A stretch of 47,763 nt of DNA, taken from Bacteroidota bacterium (GTDB taxonomy: Bacteria > Bacteroidota > Bacteroidia > Chitinophagales > Chitinophagaceae). Where the stretch lies: positions 1-47,763 of the forward strand of contig JAUZOD010000029.1 of NCBI GenBank assembly GCA_030706635.1. The letters are read 5' to 3'. Every line of letters begins with the position of its first letter. The stretch's first letter is position 1. Shown here piece by piece: positions 1 through 6,888 of this stretch. The notes beneath the pieces are model-generated. The model saw only the letters and a list, made by a program, of their open reading frames with translations. It was not told the DNA's origin and ran no database searches. A program made the translations under genes and the position numbers.

Positions 1-810
1 CACGATGGCATCAAAAACAACTGAGAGATTTCCGGTGGCGGCGGCTGCGGGCAGCGTGGCGGAATTGCTGCTGAAATATCCGCTGAAGGGGCATCCCCTG
101 TAGCAGAGATTCCTGAACTGGCAGGGACCGCGGTCCTTCCATCCCCGGGTTAAATTCGCCACCCGCGCCGGGGTGACGATGCGTTCCCGGTAATGACTGC
201 GGACGCTGGATGCAAAATGATCTTCAATGCAGTTCATTTCAATGGGTGGAAGAAATTGTCCGTCGGGCAGATGCGGCAGACCCTCTGCCTGTCCGCTGAT
301 GCCTGCGAAAGATTCCACGTAATCATACCAGGGCTCAATATCCCTGTACCGGATCGGCCAGTCCACCCCATGCCCGTCTTTTACATTGGCTTCAAAATCC
401 AGATCGCTGAGGCGGTAACATTGTCTGCCCCAGGTCAGCGACCTTCCGCCGACCTGGTAACCGCGAACCCAGTGAAAGGGTTTGTCCTGGATATAAGGAT
501 GCTCGCGATCACTCGCATAAAACGCTTTATTGCCGGGATCATAGTTGCGGGATGCCACCGGATCATCCTGAATATCCTGCACAGTGTTATTTAATCCGTG
601 CGGAAATTCCCAGGGCGCCTTCATGGCGGTTGTGTAATCTTTGATATGCACCACATTCCTGCCTCTTTCGATCACCAGGGTCTTCAATCCTTTTTCGCAA
701 AGTTCTTTGGCGGCCCAGCCTCCACTGATGCCGGACCCGACCACGATGGCATCGAAGCTATGCTGGTCCAGTCCCCTGGTGTTTACGTAAACCTGTTTTG
801 GATCACCCAT
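1..810 (-). CDS. GMC family oxidoreductase (partial, C-terminus beyond the window)
   Basis: FAD-dependent oxidoreductase of the GMC family, the class that oxidises sugars or alcohols together with a small subunit-3 partner. Seen: reading leftward from the ATG at 810, the first 270 residues are open, with a Rossmann FAD motif GSGISGG near residues 24-30, followed by LVIERG (the end of the FAD-ribose-binding strand), a GGRSLTWGRQ segment typical of GMC proteins, and a cysteine cluster ending in LCYRGCPFSG. There is no signal peptide of its own. It starts 6 bp after the stop of the Tat-type subunit-3 gene, so the two are probably co-transcribed and co-exported, the GMC subunit riding on its partner. 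Family knowledge suggests a glucoside 3-dehydrogenase or gluconate dehydrogenase activity; the substrate cannot be read from this fragment. The flavin-proximal His pair of GMC enzymes lies in the missing part. Confidence 0.9.
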   Translation of the reverse strand, partial: MGDPKQVYVNTRGLDQHSFDAIVVGSGISGGWAAKELCEKGLKTLVIERGRNVVHIKDYTTAMKAPWEFPHGLNNTVQDIQDDPVASRNYDPGNKAFYASDREHPYIQDKPFHWVRGYQVGGRSLTWGRQCYRLSDLDFEANVKDGHGVDWPIRYRDIEPWYDYVESFAGISGQAEGLPHLPDGQFLPPIEMNCIEDHFASSVRSHYRERIVTPARVANLTRGWKDRGPCQFRNLCYRGCPFSGYFSSNSATLPAAAATGNLSVVFDAIV

Positions 811-816
811 GGGTTT

Positions 817-1392
817 TTAGTTGGTGGCCCAGGCTTTTTGATCTGTCTCCATCGGCAGGCAACCCTGATACCTGCCGGGTACCGGGATATACCTAAGCGC
901 CTGGCTGGCGCCTTTCTCCGATATGCAGTAGCTCTCCACGGTGTACTGCCGGAGTGTTTCAAAAAAGGATCTGCCGAGTACTCTGTCTCTGGCCCTGCCG
1001 AGGGTTTCGTTTACTGACTGTGACCGGTCTTCAATATACCGGAGTATCTGATCTCTTTCCTGAGCCGTACACTGCAGGAAATCCTTTTCGTAACGCGAAT
1101 GGGTATGCGCTTCAAGATCCCGGAGCCCTTCGATGAACCGGTTGAGTGTCTTCGTATCCGTGCATTCAGTGAGCAGAGGCATCATGAAATCCATCACCCC
1201 GGCCTCTTTGGCTCCCGGCGTATCGGTTTCGGGAATCAGGGTTTCCGCCAGTTCAGCGAGTAATGAAGTTTTACTTAGCAGATAGCTGAGTTCAGGCTTT
1301 TTGGTCAGTTCAAACCATTCGTAACCGCCATAAGCTGCGGCTGTTGCTCCGCTGGCAATCAGGATGCGACCAATGGCTTTACGTCTTTTCAT
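817..1392 (-). CDS. Gluconate 2-dehydrogenase subunit 3 family protein
   Basis: Small partner subunit of a periplasmic GMC dehydrogenase (191 aa). The N-terminus MKRRKAIGRILIASGATAAA has a twin-arginine and a hydrophobic stretch, resembling a Tat signal or anchor, then a soluble helical domain (LAELAETLIPETDTPGAKEAGVMDF) that is the hallmark of the subunit-3 family, where IPxTDTPGA recurs. The GMC catalytic subunit begins 6 bp downstream, the usual order in Bacteroidota. In this family the subunit escorts the folded flavoprotein through the Tat pathway and stabilises it; that role here is inferred. The gene lies 95 bp after exbD, and a weak -7-like TAAATTTC can be seen on the minus strand in that gap. 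Confidence 0.88.
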   Translation of the reverse strand: MKRRKAIGRILIASGATAAAYGGYEWFELTKKPELSYLLSKTSLLAELAETLIPETDTPGAKEAGVMDFMMPLLTECTDTKTLNRFIEGLRDLEAHTHSRYEKDFLQCTAQERDQILRYIEDRSQSVNETLGRARDRVLGRSFFETLRQYTVESYCISEKGASQALRYIPVPGRYQGCLPMETDQKAWATN

Positions 1393-1473
1393 CCGTCCTG
1401 TTGATTTATGATTTTCCGGCCAGATCCTGTTCCGAAGAAATTTACACTAGTTTGAACGGGGATCAGAATTTTA

Positions 1474-1485
1474 TGCCGGCCGGCA
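1474..1485. repeat. 12-bp GC-rich palindrome just past the exbD stop
   Basis: TGCCGGCCGGCA is a perfect palindrome 2 bp beyond the exbD stop codon. It could fold as a four-pair stem with a GGCC loop, but no T-run follows on either strand, so a role as a terminator is doubtful. It might equally be an operator for the subunit-3/GMC pair downstream. Confidence 0.35.
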
Positions 1486-1487
1486 AA

Positions 1488-1892
1488 TTACTGAACACCG
1501 GTTTTATCCACTGCCAGCACTGTTCTGGCGCCCAGTTCCCGGGCCACCCGCATCACGGCCACCACATCGTCGATGGGTACGGTTTTATCCGCGTTGATCA
1601 CGATGGATGGCTGATCCCTTTCCTTGGCGAGAAAAGGCGCCAGATGGGCCTTGAGTTCTGCTACGGTCACCTTGGTGGTTCCTACATAAAACTGCTTGTT
1701 GGCATCAATGGATACCACTACGGTTTGTTTTGCCTTGGTATCGCTTTTGGATTTGGGCTGGGATAGTTTCACCACGTTGGGATTGGCCATTGTGGAAACG
1801 ATCAGAAAGAACAACAGCAGGATGAACAGAATATCGTTCAGGGGCCCGGTGTGGACTTCGCCTTCTTCTCTATGTTTATTGCGTAGGTTCAT
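1488..1892 (-). CDS. ExbD/TolR family biopolymer transport protein
   Basis: Proton-channel partner protein of the ExbD/TolR family, 134 aa. One N-terminal transmembrane helix (about residues 20-37, DILFILLLFFLIVSTM) begins with the conserved membrane Asp (D20) that carries protons in ExbD and TolR. The rest is a periplasmic domain of the usual size (VVVSIDANKQFYVG through VLAVDKTG). It follows the ExbB-type gene on the same strand after 97 bp, most of which is a family A repeat ending 13 bp before this start codon. With the ExbB homologue it would use the proton gradient to energise TonB-dependent outer membrane receptors or a Tol-like system. No tonB or tolB gene lies nearby, so ExbD and TolR cannot be told apart. 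Confidence 0.93.
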   Translation of the reverse strand: MNLRNKHREEGEVHTGPLNDILFILLLFFLIVSTMANPNVVKLSQPKSKSDTKAKQTVVVSIDANKQFYVGTTKVTVAELKAHLAPFLAKERDQPSIVINADKTVPIDDVVAVMRVARELGARTVLAVDKTGVQ

Positions 1893-1905
1893 GTTGTTAA
1901 TTAAT

Positions 1906-1991
1906 GATGTGGAAATGTGATAATGTGTAAATGAAATACAAGGGTCCTGTCTCTAATTTCCACATTTCCACATTTTCACATTTCCACATTA
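1906..1991. repeat. Family A inverted repeat, copy 1 (8-bp AATGTGnn units)
   Basis: Left arm: GATGTGGA AATGTGAT, then AATGTGTA and a partial AATG (1906-1933). Right arm: four inverted units, CCACATTT twice, TCACATTT and CCACATTA (1960-1991), with a 26-bp unrelated middle. It fills the gap between the ExbB-type and ExbD-type genes. The ExbB stop codon TAA (1991-1989) is the first three bases of the element read on the minus strand (TAATGTGG). The transcript could fold into a long imperfect stem. Related copies lie at 3886-4007 and 12968-13084. Confidence 0.85.
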
Positions 1992-2693
1992 TCTCGTCGG
2001 CTCCTGCAAAATATCAATAAAATCAGCGCTCGCCACTTCCATCCGGTTGGTTGTTTTATCAATCCTGGAATTTAGGTATCGGAACCCGATATAGGCAATG
2101 ATACCGATGATGAGACCACCCGCGGAGGAAATCATTTTCACATAAATACCGCCCGCGATATTGGAAATGCTGTATTCTCCCGTAGAGGCAATATTGTAAA
2201 ACAGTTCGAACATCCCGATGATGGTTCCCAAAAAGCCGAATAAAGGAGCGATATAACCGATAACCGATAAAATGGACACGTTTTTTTCCATTTTATACAG
2301 TTCGAGCTTGCCTACATTCTCCATGCTTTTTTCAATGGCGTCAATGGGTTTGCCGATCCGCTGGATGCCTTTGTCGATCATCCGGGCAACGGCATTGTTG
2401 GTATTTTTGGCCAGGCTCCTGGCCGCCATCACGTTGCTGTTGACGATATGATCCCGGATGATATTCATGAAATTATCGTCCATTTTGGATGCCTTATTGA
2501 TGGCCATCACCCTTTCGATAAACACAAAAATGGCAATCACCAGGAGGATTGCCAACGGGATCATCAGGGGGCCGCCCTTCTCGAATATGTCCCAGAGGGT
2601 CTGTTTATCCGAAGTGACCAATACGCCGGCGCGGGCAAGACTGTCCTTAATTTTTGCTGAATCTATGATAACCTGCAGAAAGAATAAGTTCAT
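1989..2693 (-). CDS. MotA/TolQ/ExbB family proton channel protein
   Basis: Inner-membrane proton channel subunit, 234 aa. Three transmembrane segments are visible, at about 42-60 (PLMIPLAILLVIAIFVFIERV), 141-165 (LSVIGYIAPLFGFLGTIIGMF) and 191-205. The conserved PLFGFLGTIIGMFE block (150-163) contains the pore Thr/Gly residues of ExbB and TolQ. The cytoplasmic loop between helices 1 and 2 has the usual length. The ExbD-type gene follows. The ATG at 2693 has a -7-like TACTTTTA on the minus strand at 2722-2715. The stop codon is formed by family A repeat copy 1. Whether the pair serves TonB or Tol is not decided by the sequence. Confidence 0.93.
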   Translation of the reverse strand: MNLFFLQVIIDSAKIKDSLARAGVLVTSDKQTLWDIFEKGGPLMIPLAILLVIAIFVFIERVMAINKASKMDDNFMNIIRDHIVNSNVMAARSLAKNTNNAVARMIDKGIQRIGKPIDAIEKSMENVGKLELYKMEKNVSILSVIGYIAPLFGFLGTIIGMFELFYNIASTGEYSISNIAGGIYVKMISSAGGLIIGIIAYIGFRYLNSRIDKTTNRMEVASADFIDILQEPTR

Positions 2694-2909
2694 CCAATAC
2701 TGGTTTTTGTGCGGTAAAAGTAAAACTTTCGGGTTATAACGGTCGGAGCCGTTCTGTATTTTTTAACAAAATGCTAAATCTCTGCTTTCCGCCAAACCGC
2801 GATTCCTGCGTTCAGCCAACCACCTTTCTGTTTCGTCTGCAGATCAGGGGTGAATGTACTCCTTTTTGGATGATCGCTGAGGGAAATCAGGAGCTGGTTT
2901 AATATGTTT

Positions 2910-2917
2910 TAACTTTG
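2910..2917 (+). promoter_or_regulatory. Bacteroidota -7 element for ypdA
   Basis: TAACTTTG matches the Bacteroidota TAnnTTTG consensus exactly. It ends only 6 bp before the ypdA ATG at 2924, so the transcript would start at or a few bases before the start codon. No clear -33 TTTG is seen at the usual distance. Confidence 0.55.
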
Positions 2918-2923
2918 TGGATA

Positions 2924-3895
2924 ATGGATCAAATTTTAGATATCGTGGTCATCGGTGGAGGACCCATCGGACTGGCCTGCGGACTGGAAGCAAAAAAGGC
3001 GGGATTGAGTTATCTGATTCTCGAAAAAGGCGTGCTGGTGAATTCGCTTTACCACTACCCTGCAAATATGACTTTCTTCTCTACTTCAGAAAGAATTGAA
3101 ATTGGCGAGGTTCCCTTTGTAAGCAACAATGCAAAGCCAACGCGGGCAGAAGCGCTGGAATATTACCGGCGGATCGCGGTGTCAAACCACCTGAACATCC
3201 ATCTCCAGGAACCGGTTGAACAATTGATCCCGGCTGGCGATCAGTACGAGGTGCTGACGCCCAAAGGCCGTTACAAGGCCAGGCACGTGATCATTGCCAC
3301 CGGTTTTTATGATATCCCAAACCTGATGCATATTCCCGGGGAGGAGCTCCCCAAGCTTACCCATTATTACAAAGAGCCGCATTTTTATGCCATGCAGAAA
3401 GTGGTGGTGGTTGGTGCAAACAACTCTGCTGTTGACGCCGCGCTGGAAACCTGGCGTAAGGGAGCAGAAGTCACCATGGTCATACAAGGCGATGGCATCG
3501 GGAAGCGGGTGAAATACTGGGTGAAACCCGATATTGAAAACCGGATCGCGGAAGGGACCATCAAAGCCTATACGCATTCCAGGCTCGCGGCCGTTCGCGA
3601 AAAAGAAGTGGATATCCAAACGCCTGAAGGAATCATCACGATCCCCAACGATTATGTACTGGCGATGACGGGTTACCAGCCCAATTTTGAGTTTTTAGAA
3701 AACATGGGGATCGAGCTTTCAGCGGATGCAAAACGTTGTCCCGTCTACAACAGCGAAACCATGGAGAGCAATAAAAAAAATATCTATCTCGCCGGCGTTG
3801 TATGCGGCGGCATGGACACGCATATCTGGTTCATCGAGAACTCCAGGGAGCATGCGCGGAAGATTGTTGCGCACATTGTGCGCGCAATGTGCTAA
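2924..3895 (+). CDS. ypdA: YpdA family putative bacillithiol disulfide reductase
   Basis: FAD/NAD(P)-dependent oxidoreductase, 323 aa, related to thioredoxin reductase but without its CxxC pair, as expected for YpdA, which recycles oxidised bacillithiol. Seen: FAD motif GGGPIGLACGLEA from residue 11, a second nucleotide-binding motif GANNSAVDAAL at 164-174, and the ATGFYDIP segment typical of the family. The ATG at 2924 is chosen over an in-frame TTG at 2915 because the latter lies inside the -7 element. The last codons (RAMC and stop) come from family A repeat copy 2, so the native C-terminus has probably been replaced by repeat sequence. It converges with pepT across that repeat. Bacillithiol biosynthesis genes are not in this window. 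Confidence 0.88.
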   Translation: MDQILDIVVIGGGPIGLACGLEAKKAGLSYLILEKGVLVNSLYHYPANMTFFSTSERIEIGEVPFVSNNAKPTRAEALEYYRRIAVSNHLNIHLQEPVEQLIPAGDQYEVLTPKGRYKARHVIIATGFYDIPNLMHIPGEELPKLTHYYKEPHFYAMQKVVVVGANNSAVDAALETWRKGAEVTMVIQGDGIGKRVKYWVKPDIENRIAEGTIKAYTHSRLAAVREKEVDIQTPEGIITIPNDYVLAMTGYQPNFEFLENMGIELSADAKRCPVYNSETMESNKKNIYLAGVVCGGMDTHIWFIENSREHARKIVAHIVRAMC

Positions 3896-4007
3896 TGTGC
3901 TAATGTGCTAATGTGCTGATGTGCTAATGTGCTGATGTGAAAATGTGTAGACGTGCTGATGACTTCGACACATTTACACATTACCACATCAGCACATTTA
4001 CACATTA
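3886..4007. repeat. Family A inverted repeat, copy 2, between convergent ypdA and pepT
   Basis: Left arm: nine 8-bp units, AATGTGCT (3886-3917, four copies) followed by GATGTGCT, AATGTGCT, GATGTGAA, AATGTGTA and GACGTGCT. Right arm: five inverted units (3968-4007) of the ACACATTT or GCACATTT type. It covers the whole gap between two convergent genes and contains both stop codons: ypdA TAA at 3893-3895 and pepT TAA at 4007-4005. A nearby inverted pair GCACATTG/CAATGTGC (3871-3892) extends the structure into ypdA. It could act as a bidirectional transcript end. Confidence 0.88.
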
Positions 4008-5252
4008 TCCCCTCTCCTCCCAGATCTCACACAACTTCACTAAGGTTTCCAGGCTTTTCTCCATATCCTGCACGCTCACGTATTCGTGTTTTCCATGGAA
4101 AGCCATTTCGCCGGTGAAAATATTCGGACAGGGAAGACCCATAAAAGACAGGCGTGATCCGTCGGTGCCGCCCCGGGCAGCAGATTCCTTCAGCTCAATA
4201 CCGGCGCGTTGGATGGCTTCGCGGGCATATTCCGACACCTGCGGATGTTTTTCCAGCACCTCTTTCATATTCCGGTATTGTTCTTTTACTTCATATTCGT
4301 AACGGGCCGATGGGAAAGCGCCCATAACCGTTTCTGCTTTGTCTATCAGGTATTCTTCGTAGGGTTTTAGTTTGGAGGTCATGAAGTCCCGGATAATAAA
4401 TTCAACAGATACTTTTTCCGCATTGCCTTCTATACGCACCGGATGAACAAATCCATAACGTCCCTCCGTGGTTTCGGGGGAAAGTTCGTCGTCGGGGAGC
4501 GAGTCTATAAATGCCGAGGCCAGTTTGATGGCATTGACGAGTTTGTCTTTCGCGTGTCCCGGATGGGCGGCCACACCATGAAAAATGAATTTCATGCCAT
4601 CGGCAGAAAAAGTTTCTTCTTCGAAAGAACCCAGCTCCGCACCATCGAGGGTATACCCGAAATCTGCCCCCAGACGTGATATGTTTACCTTGTTTACTCC
4701 CCTGCCAATTTCTTCATCGGGCGTAAACAGGATCCGGATCTTTCCGTGTTTTATATCCGGATTTTCACGAAGCCGGTCAACCAGTTCCATGATGATGGTC
4801 ACACCGGCTTTGTCATCCGCGCCCAGCAGGGTTTTACCGGAAGCGGTGATGATGTCGTCACCGATTTTCTCAAGGAGGTAAGGATGGTCCCGCGTTGAAA
4901 TGATCTGCTCCGGATCATCGGGTAATACCAGGTCGGACCCATCATAATTCTTATGTAAGATGGGCCTGACGCCGGTTCCGCTGCAATCTGGCGCCGTATC
5001 CATGTGTGCGCAGAAACAAATGACCGGCACGCTCCTGGAAGAATTGGAAGGGATCGTGGCATATACATAACCGAATTCGTCGAGTTCCGCATCTGTGATT
5101 CCCGCGACACGTAATTCTTCTACGAGTATACGGGCCAGGTTTTTTTGTTTTTCTGTGGACGGTTGCGTTTTGGAAGAAGGATCACTTTGAGTGTCTGTCT
5201 GAACGTACCGGAAAAACCGGTCTGCGATACCGGAAGCCTGCCCTGTTAACAT
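4005..5252 (-). CDS. pepT: Peptidase T (tripeptide aminopeptidase)
   Basis: Cytoplasmic dinuclear-zinc M20 metallopeptidase that removes the N-terminal residue of tripeptides; 415 aa, the normal PepT length. Metal and catalytic motifs: HMDTAPD (H83 and D85), GADDKAGV with the bridging Asp, PDEEIGRG with the catalytic Glu pair, YTLDGAELG, and near the C-terminus GGTDGSRLSFMGLPCPNIFTG with HGKHEYV. The dimerisation domain starts near AAHPGHAKDKLVNA. The ATG at 5252 gives a standard N-terminus. The final codon GGA is followed by TAA, which belongs to family A repeat copy 2. Stands alone, divergent from the CPBP protease. Confidence 0.97.
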   Translation of the reverse strand: MLTGQASGIADRFFRYVQTDTQSDPSSKTQPSTEKQKNLARILVEELRVAGITDAELDEFGYVYATIPSNSSRSVPVICFCAHMDTAPDCSGTGVRPILHKNYDGSDLVLPDDPEQIISTRDHPYLLEKIGDDIITASGKTLLGADDKAGVTIIMELVDRLRENPDIKHGKIRILFTPDEEIGRGVNKVNISRLGADFGYTLDGAELGSFEEETFSADGMKFIFHGVAAHPGHAKDKLVNAIKLASAFIDSLPDDELSPETTEGRYGFVHPVRIEGNAEKVSVEFIIRDFMTSKLKPYEEYLIDKAETVMGAFPSARYEYEVKEQYRNMKEVLEKHPQVSEYAREAIQRAGIELKESAARGGTDGSRLSFMGLPCPNIFTGEMAFHGKHEYVSVQDMEKSLETLVKLCEIWEERG

Positions 5253-5383
5253 AATGATATATTAAAAATGAATTGCAAGGTTAAAAATATTCCGTTTACG
5301 ATGAGCTGCCATAAAATTTCTTTTGAAATGTTTATGACGGCTTTACGATATTCGCAGCGTGATTGTTCATTAATCTTATTTTC

Positions 5384-6277
5384 ATGACCACCACCGGAAC
5401 GCTCAGGCCACGTATTCATGCCGGCTGGCTGCGTGTGCTTATTTTTTGCGTTGCTTACCTGCTGCTGATCCTGGCGGGCGTTTTTGTGATGAGTCTGATC
5501 ATTCACCGGGTAAAAGGAGAAGCTGCCGATGCCGATCAGTTAATGAAGGGAGAACTGCTCTGGGCGGTGATCCTGGCGATTTTTGCGGGATCGCTGGCCA
5601 TAGTGTATATCTTCCGGCGCTGGGTTGACCGGAAACCTTTTTTATCCCTCGGACTAAAATACCGGAAACACGGGGCCGATGCAGTTGCCGGAGTTTCTCT
5701 GGCAGTTTCCATGCTGGGGCTTGCCACGCTGATTCTGCGGGCAACCGGTCACCTGAAATGGACCGATATTATTTTTGACGGCCGAACGCTTTTTATTGCC
5801 CTGATCAACCTGCTTTTCGTGGCCGTTTACGAGGAAGTCGTTTTCAGGGGGTATATCCTGGGCAACCTGATGGAATCTTTCAACCCATGGGCTTCACTGG
5901 CGATATCCGCCGGATTGTTTACCGTGTTCCACCTGGCGAATCCCGGATTTGATTTTTTCTCTGTCGTAAATCTTTTTGCTTTTGGCCTTCTGCTGGGCAT
6001 GAACTATATCTATACCCGCAATCTCTGGTTTGCCATCAGTTTTCATTTCGCGTGGAATTTTCTGGAGGGCCCCGTCATGGGCTACCCCGTCAGCGGCATT
6101 CACTTCGGCACCCTGTTGCAAACAGAAATGAAAGGGGATGACAACATAACCGGAGGTACTTTTGGCCTGGAGGGATCGTTCATCGTCATGGCGATTTGTA
6201 TCCTTGCCATTCTGGCGCTGTATTTTATCCTGCAAAGAAAATTCAGTCAGGGACCCCGGTTGGTCCGGAATTTATAG
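5384..6277 (+). CDS. CPBP family intramembrane glutamic endopeptidase
   Basis: Membrane-embedded protease of the CAAX/CPBP (Abi) family, 297 aa with about eight hydrophobic helices. Signature motifs: EEVVFRG (E150, E151, R155), FxxxH in FTVFHLAN (H183) and HFAWNF (HxxxN). The start is the ATG at 5384; an in-frame TTG 21 bp upstream is less likely. Members in bacteria are mostly of unknown substrate; some process peptides or confer bacteriocin immunity. Its TAG stop is the start of a half copy of the family B repeat (TAGTTGACC). It stands alone, convergent with the FKBP gene. Confidence 0.9.
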   Translation: MTTTGTLRPRIHAGWLRVLIFCVAYLLLILAGVFVMSLIIHRVKGEAADADQLMKGELLWAVILAIFAGSLAIVYIFRRWVDRKPFLSLGLKYRKHGADAVAGVSLAVSMLGLATLILRATGHLKWTDIIFDGRTLFIALINLLFVAVYEEVVFRGYILGNLMESFNPWASLAISAGLFTVFHLANPGFDFFSVVNLFAFGLLLGMNYIYTRNLWFAISFHFAWNFLEGPVMGYPVSGIHFGTLLQTEMKGDDNITGGTFGLEGSFIVMAICILAILALYFILQRKFSQGPRLVRNL

Positions 6278-6304
6278 TTGACCGTTGACGGTTGATAGTT
6301 GACC
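6277..6304 (+). repeat. Family B half element (GTTGACn units, left arm only)
   Basis: Four 7-bp units in a row: GTTGACC, GTTGACG, GTTGATA, GTTGACC. The G at 6277 is the last base of the CPBP protease stop codon TAG. No inverted right arm or central loop follows, unlike the full copies at 6788 and 45626. It lies between convergent genes. Confidence 0.8.
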
Positions 6305-6324
6305 GATCGATGCTGTCAGGAAAA

Positions 6325-6753
6325 TTAATCCAGAATCTCCACCAGTTCCAGGTCGAAAATGAGATCTTTCCCCGCTAAGGGGTGATTGGCATTCAGGACA
6401 ATGGAATCAGGATTCACCCCGGTGACCACGACCGGGAACTGATCGCCGGTTGAATTGTTCATATTCAGCTGCATGCCCACTTCCGGATGCAGGTCCGCCG
6501 GCAGTTGCTCTTTTGGAAATTCGATGATCATGGAAGGGTCTTCCGGGCCGTAGGCTTCCGGAAAAGGAATCTCGATGGTTTTTTTATCACCCACCGTCAT
6601 CCCTTTTACGCCTTCATCAAAACCTCTGATCACCGAACCGGCGCCAACGGTAAATTCCAGCGGATCACGGCCATTGGAAGAATCAAATACGGTGCCGTCT
6701 GTCAGGCGGCCATGATAATGAATTTTAATTGTGTTTCCGGATTGTACGGGCAT
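6325..6753 (-). CDS. FKBP-type peptidyl-prolyl cis-trans isomerase, SlyD-like
   Basis: Cytoplasmic prolyl isomerase/chaperone, 142 aa. FKBP strands are clear: IHYHGRLTDGTVFDSS, then PLEFTVGAGSVIRGFDEGVKGMTVGDKKTIEIP, interrupted by an insert-in-flap segment (EDPSMIIEFPKEQLPADLHPEVGMQL), then VNPDSIVLNANHPLAGKDLIFDLELVEI. The NHPLAGK motif and the inserted flap are SlyD-type features. The His-rich metal-binding tail of E. coli SlyD is absent, as is usual outside Proteobacteria. No signal peptide. Divergent from fmt across a family B repeat. Confidence 0.93.
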   Translation of the reverse strand: MPVQSGNTIKIHYHGRLTDGTVFDSSNGRDPLEFTVGAGSVIRGFDEGVKGMTVGDKKTIEIPFPEAYGPEDPSMIIEFPKEQLPADLHPEVGMQLNMNNSTGDQFPVVVTGVNPDSIVLNANHPLAGKDLIFDLELVEILD

Positions 6754-6787
6754 ATGAGTGATTTTAGTGCAAAAATAAGATAAAAAG

Positions 6788-6873
6788 GTTGACGGTTGAC
6801 CGTTGACTGTTGACGGAGTTTAGTTGCGAATTCGCATCGGATATCGGTCAACCGTCAACCGTCAACCGTCAAC
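6788..6873. repeat. Family B inverted repeat, copy 1 (GTTGACn units with conserved loop)
   Basis: Left arm: GTTGACG, GTTGACC, GTTGACT, GTTGACG from 6788. Right arm: inverted units of the GGTCAAC/CGTCAAC type, ending at 6873. The loop (about 6815-6846) contains a perfect 12-bp palindrome TGCGAATTCGCA (6825-6836). The loop is nearly the same in the copy at 45626-45711. It lies between the divergent FKBP and fmt genes and ends where the fmt -7 element begins. Confidence 0.88.
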
Positions 6874-6881
6874 TATATTTG
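6874..6881 (+). promoter_or_regulatory. Bacteroidota -7 element for fmt
   Basis: TATATTTG, an exact TAnnTTTG match, 7 bp before the fmt ATG at 6889. It directly follows the last unit of the family B repeat, so any -33 contacts must fall inside the repeat's right arm. Confidence 0.55.
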
Positions 6882-6888
6882 CAGTCAC

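Noticed and set aside
3886-4007. CRISPR array
   Set aside because: The units are 8 bp with no spacers, the second half is inverted, and no cas genes are present.
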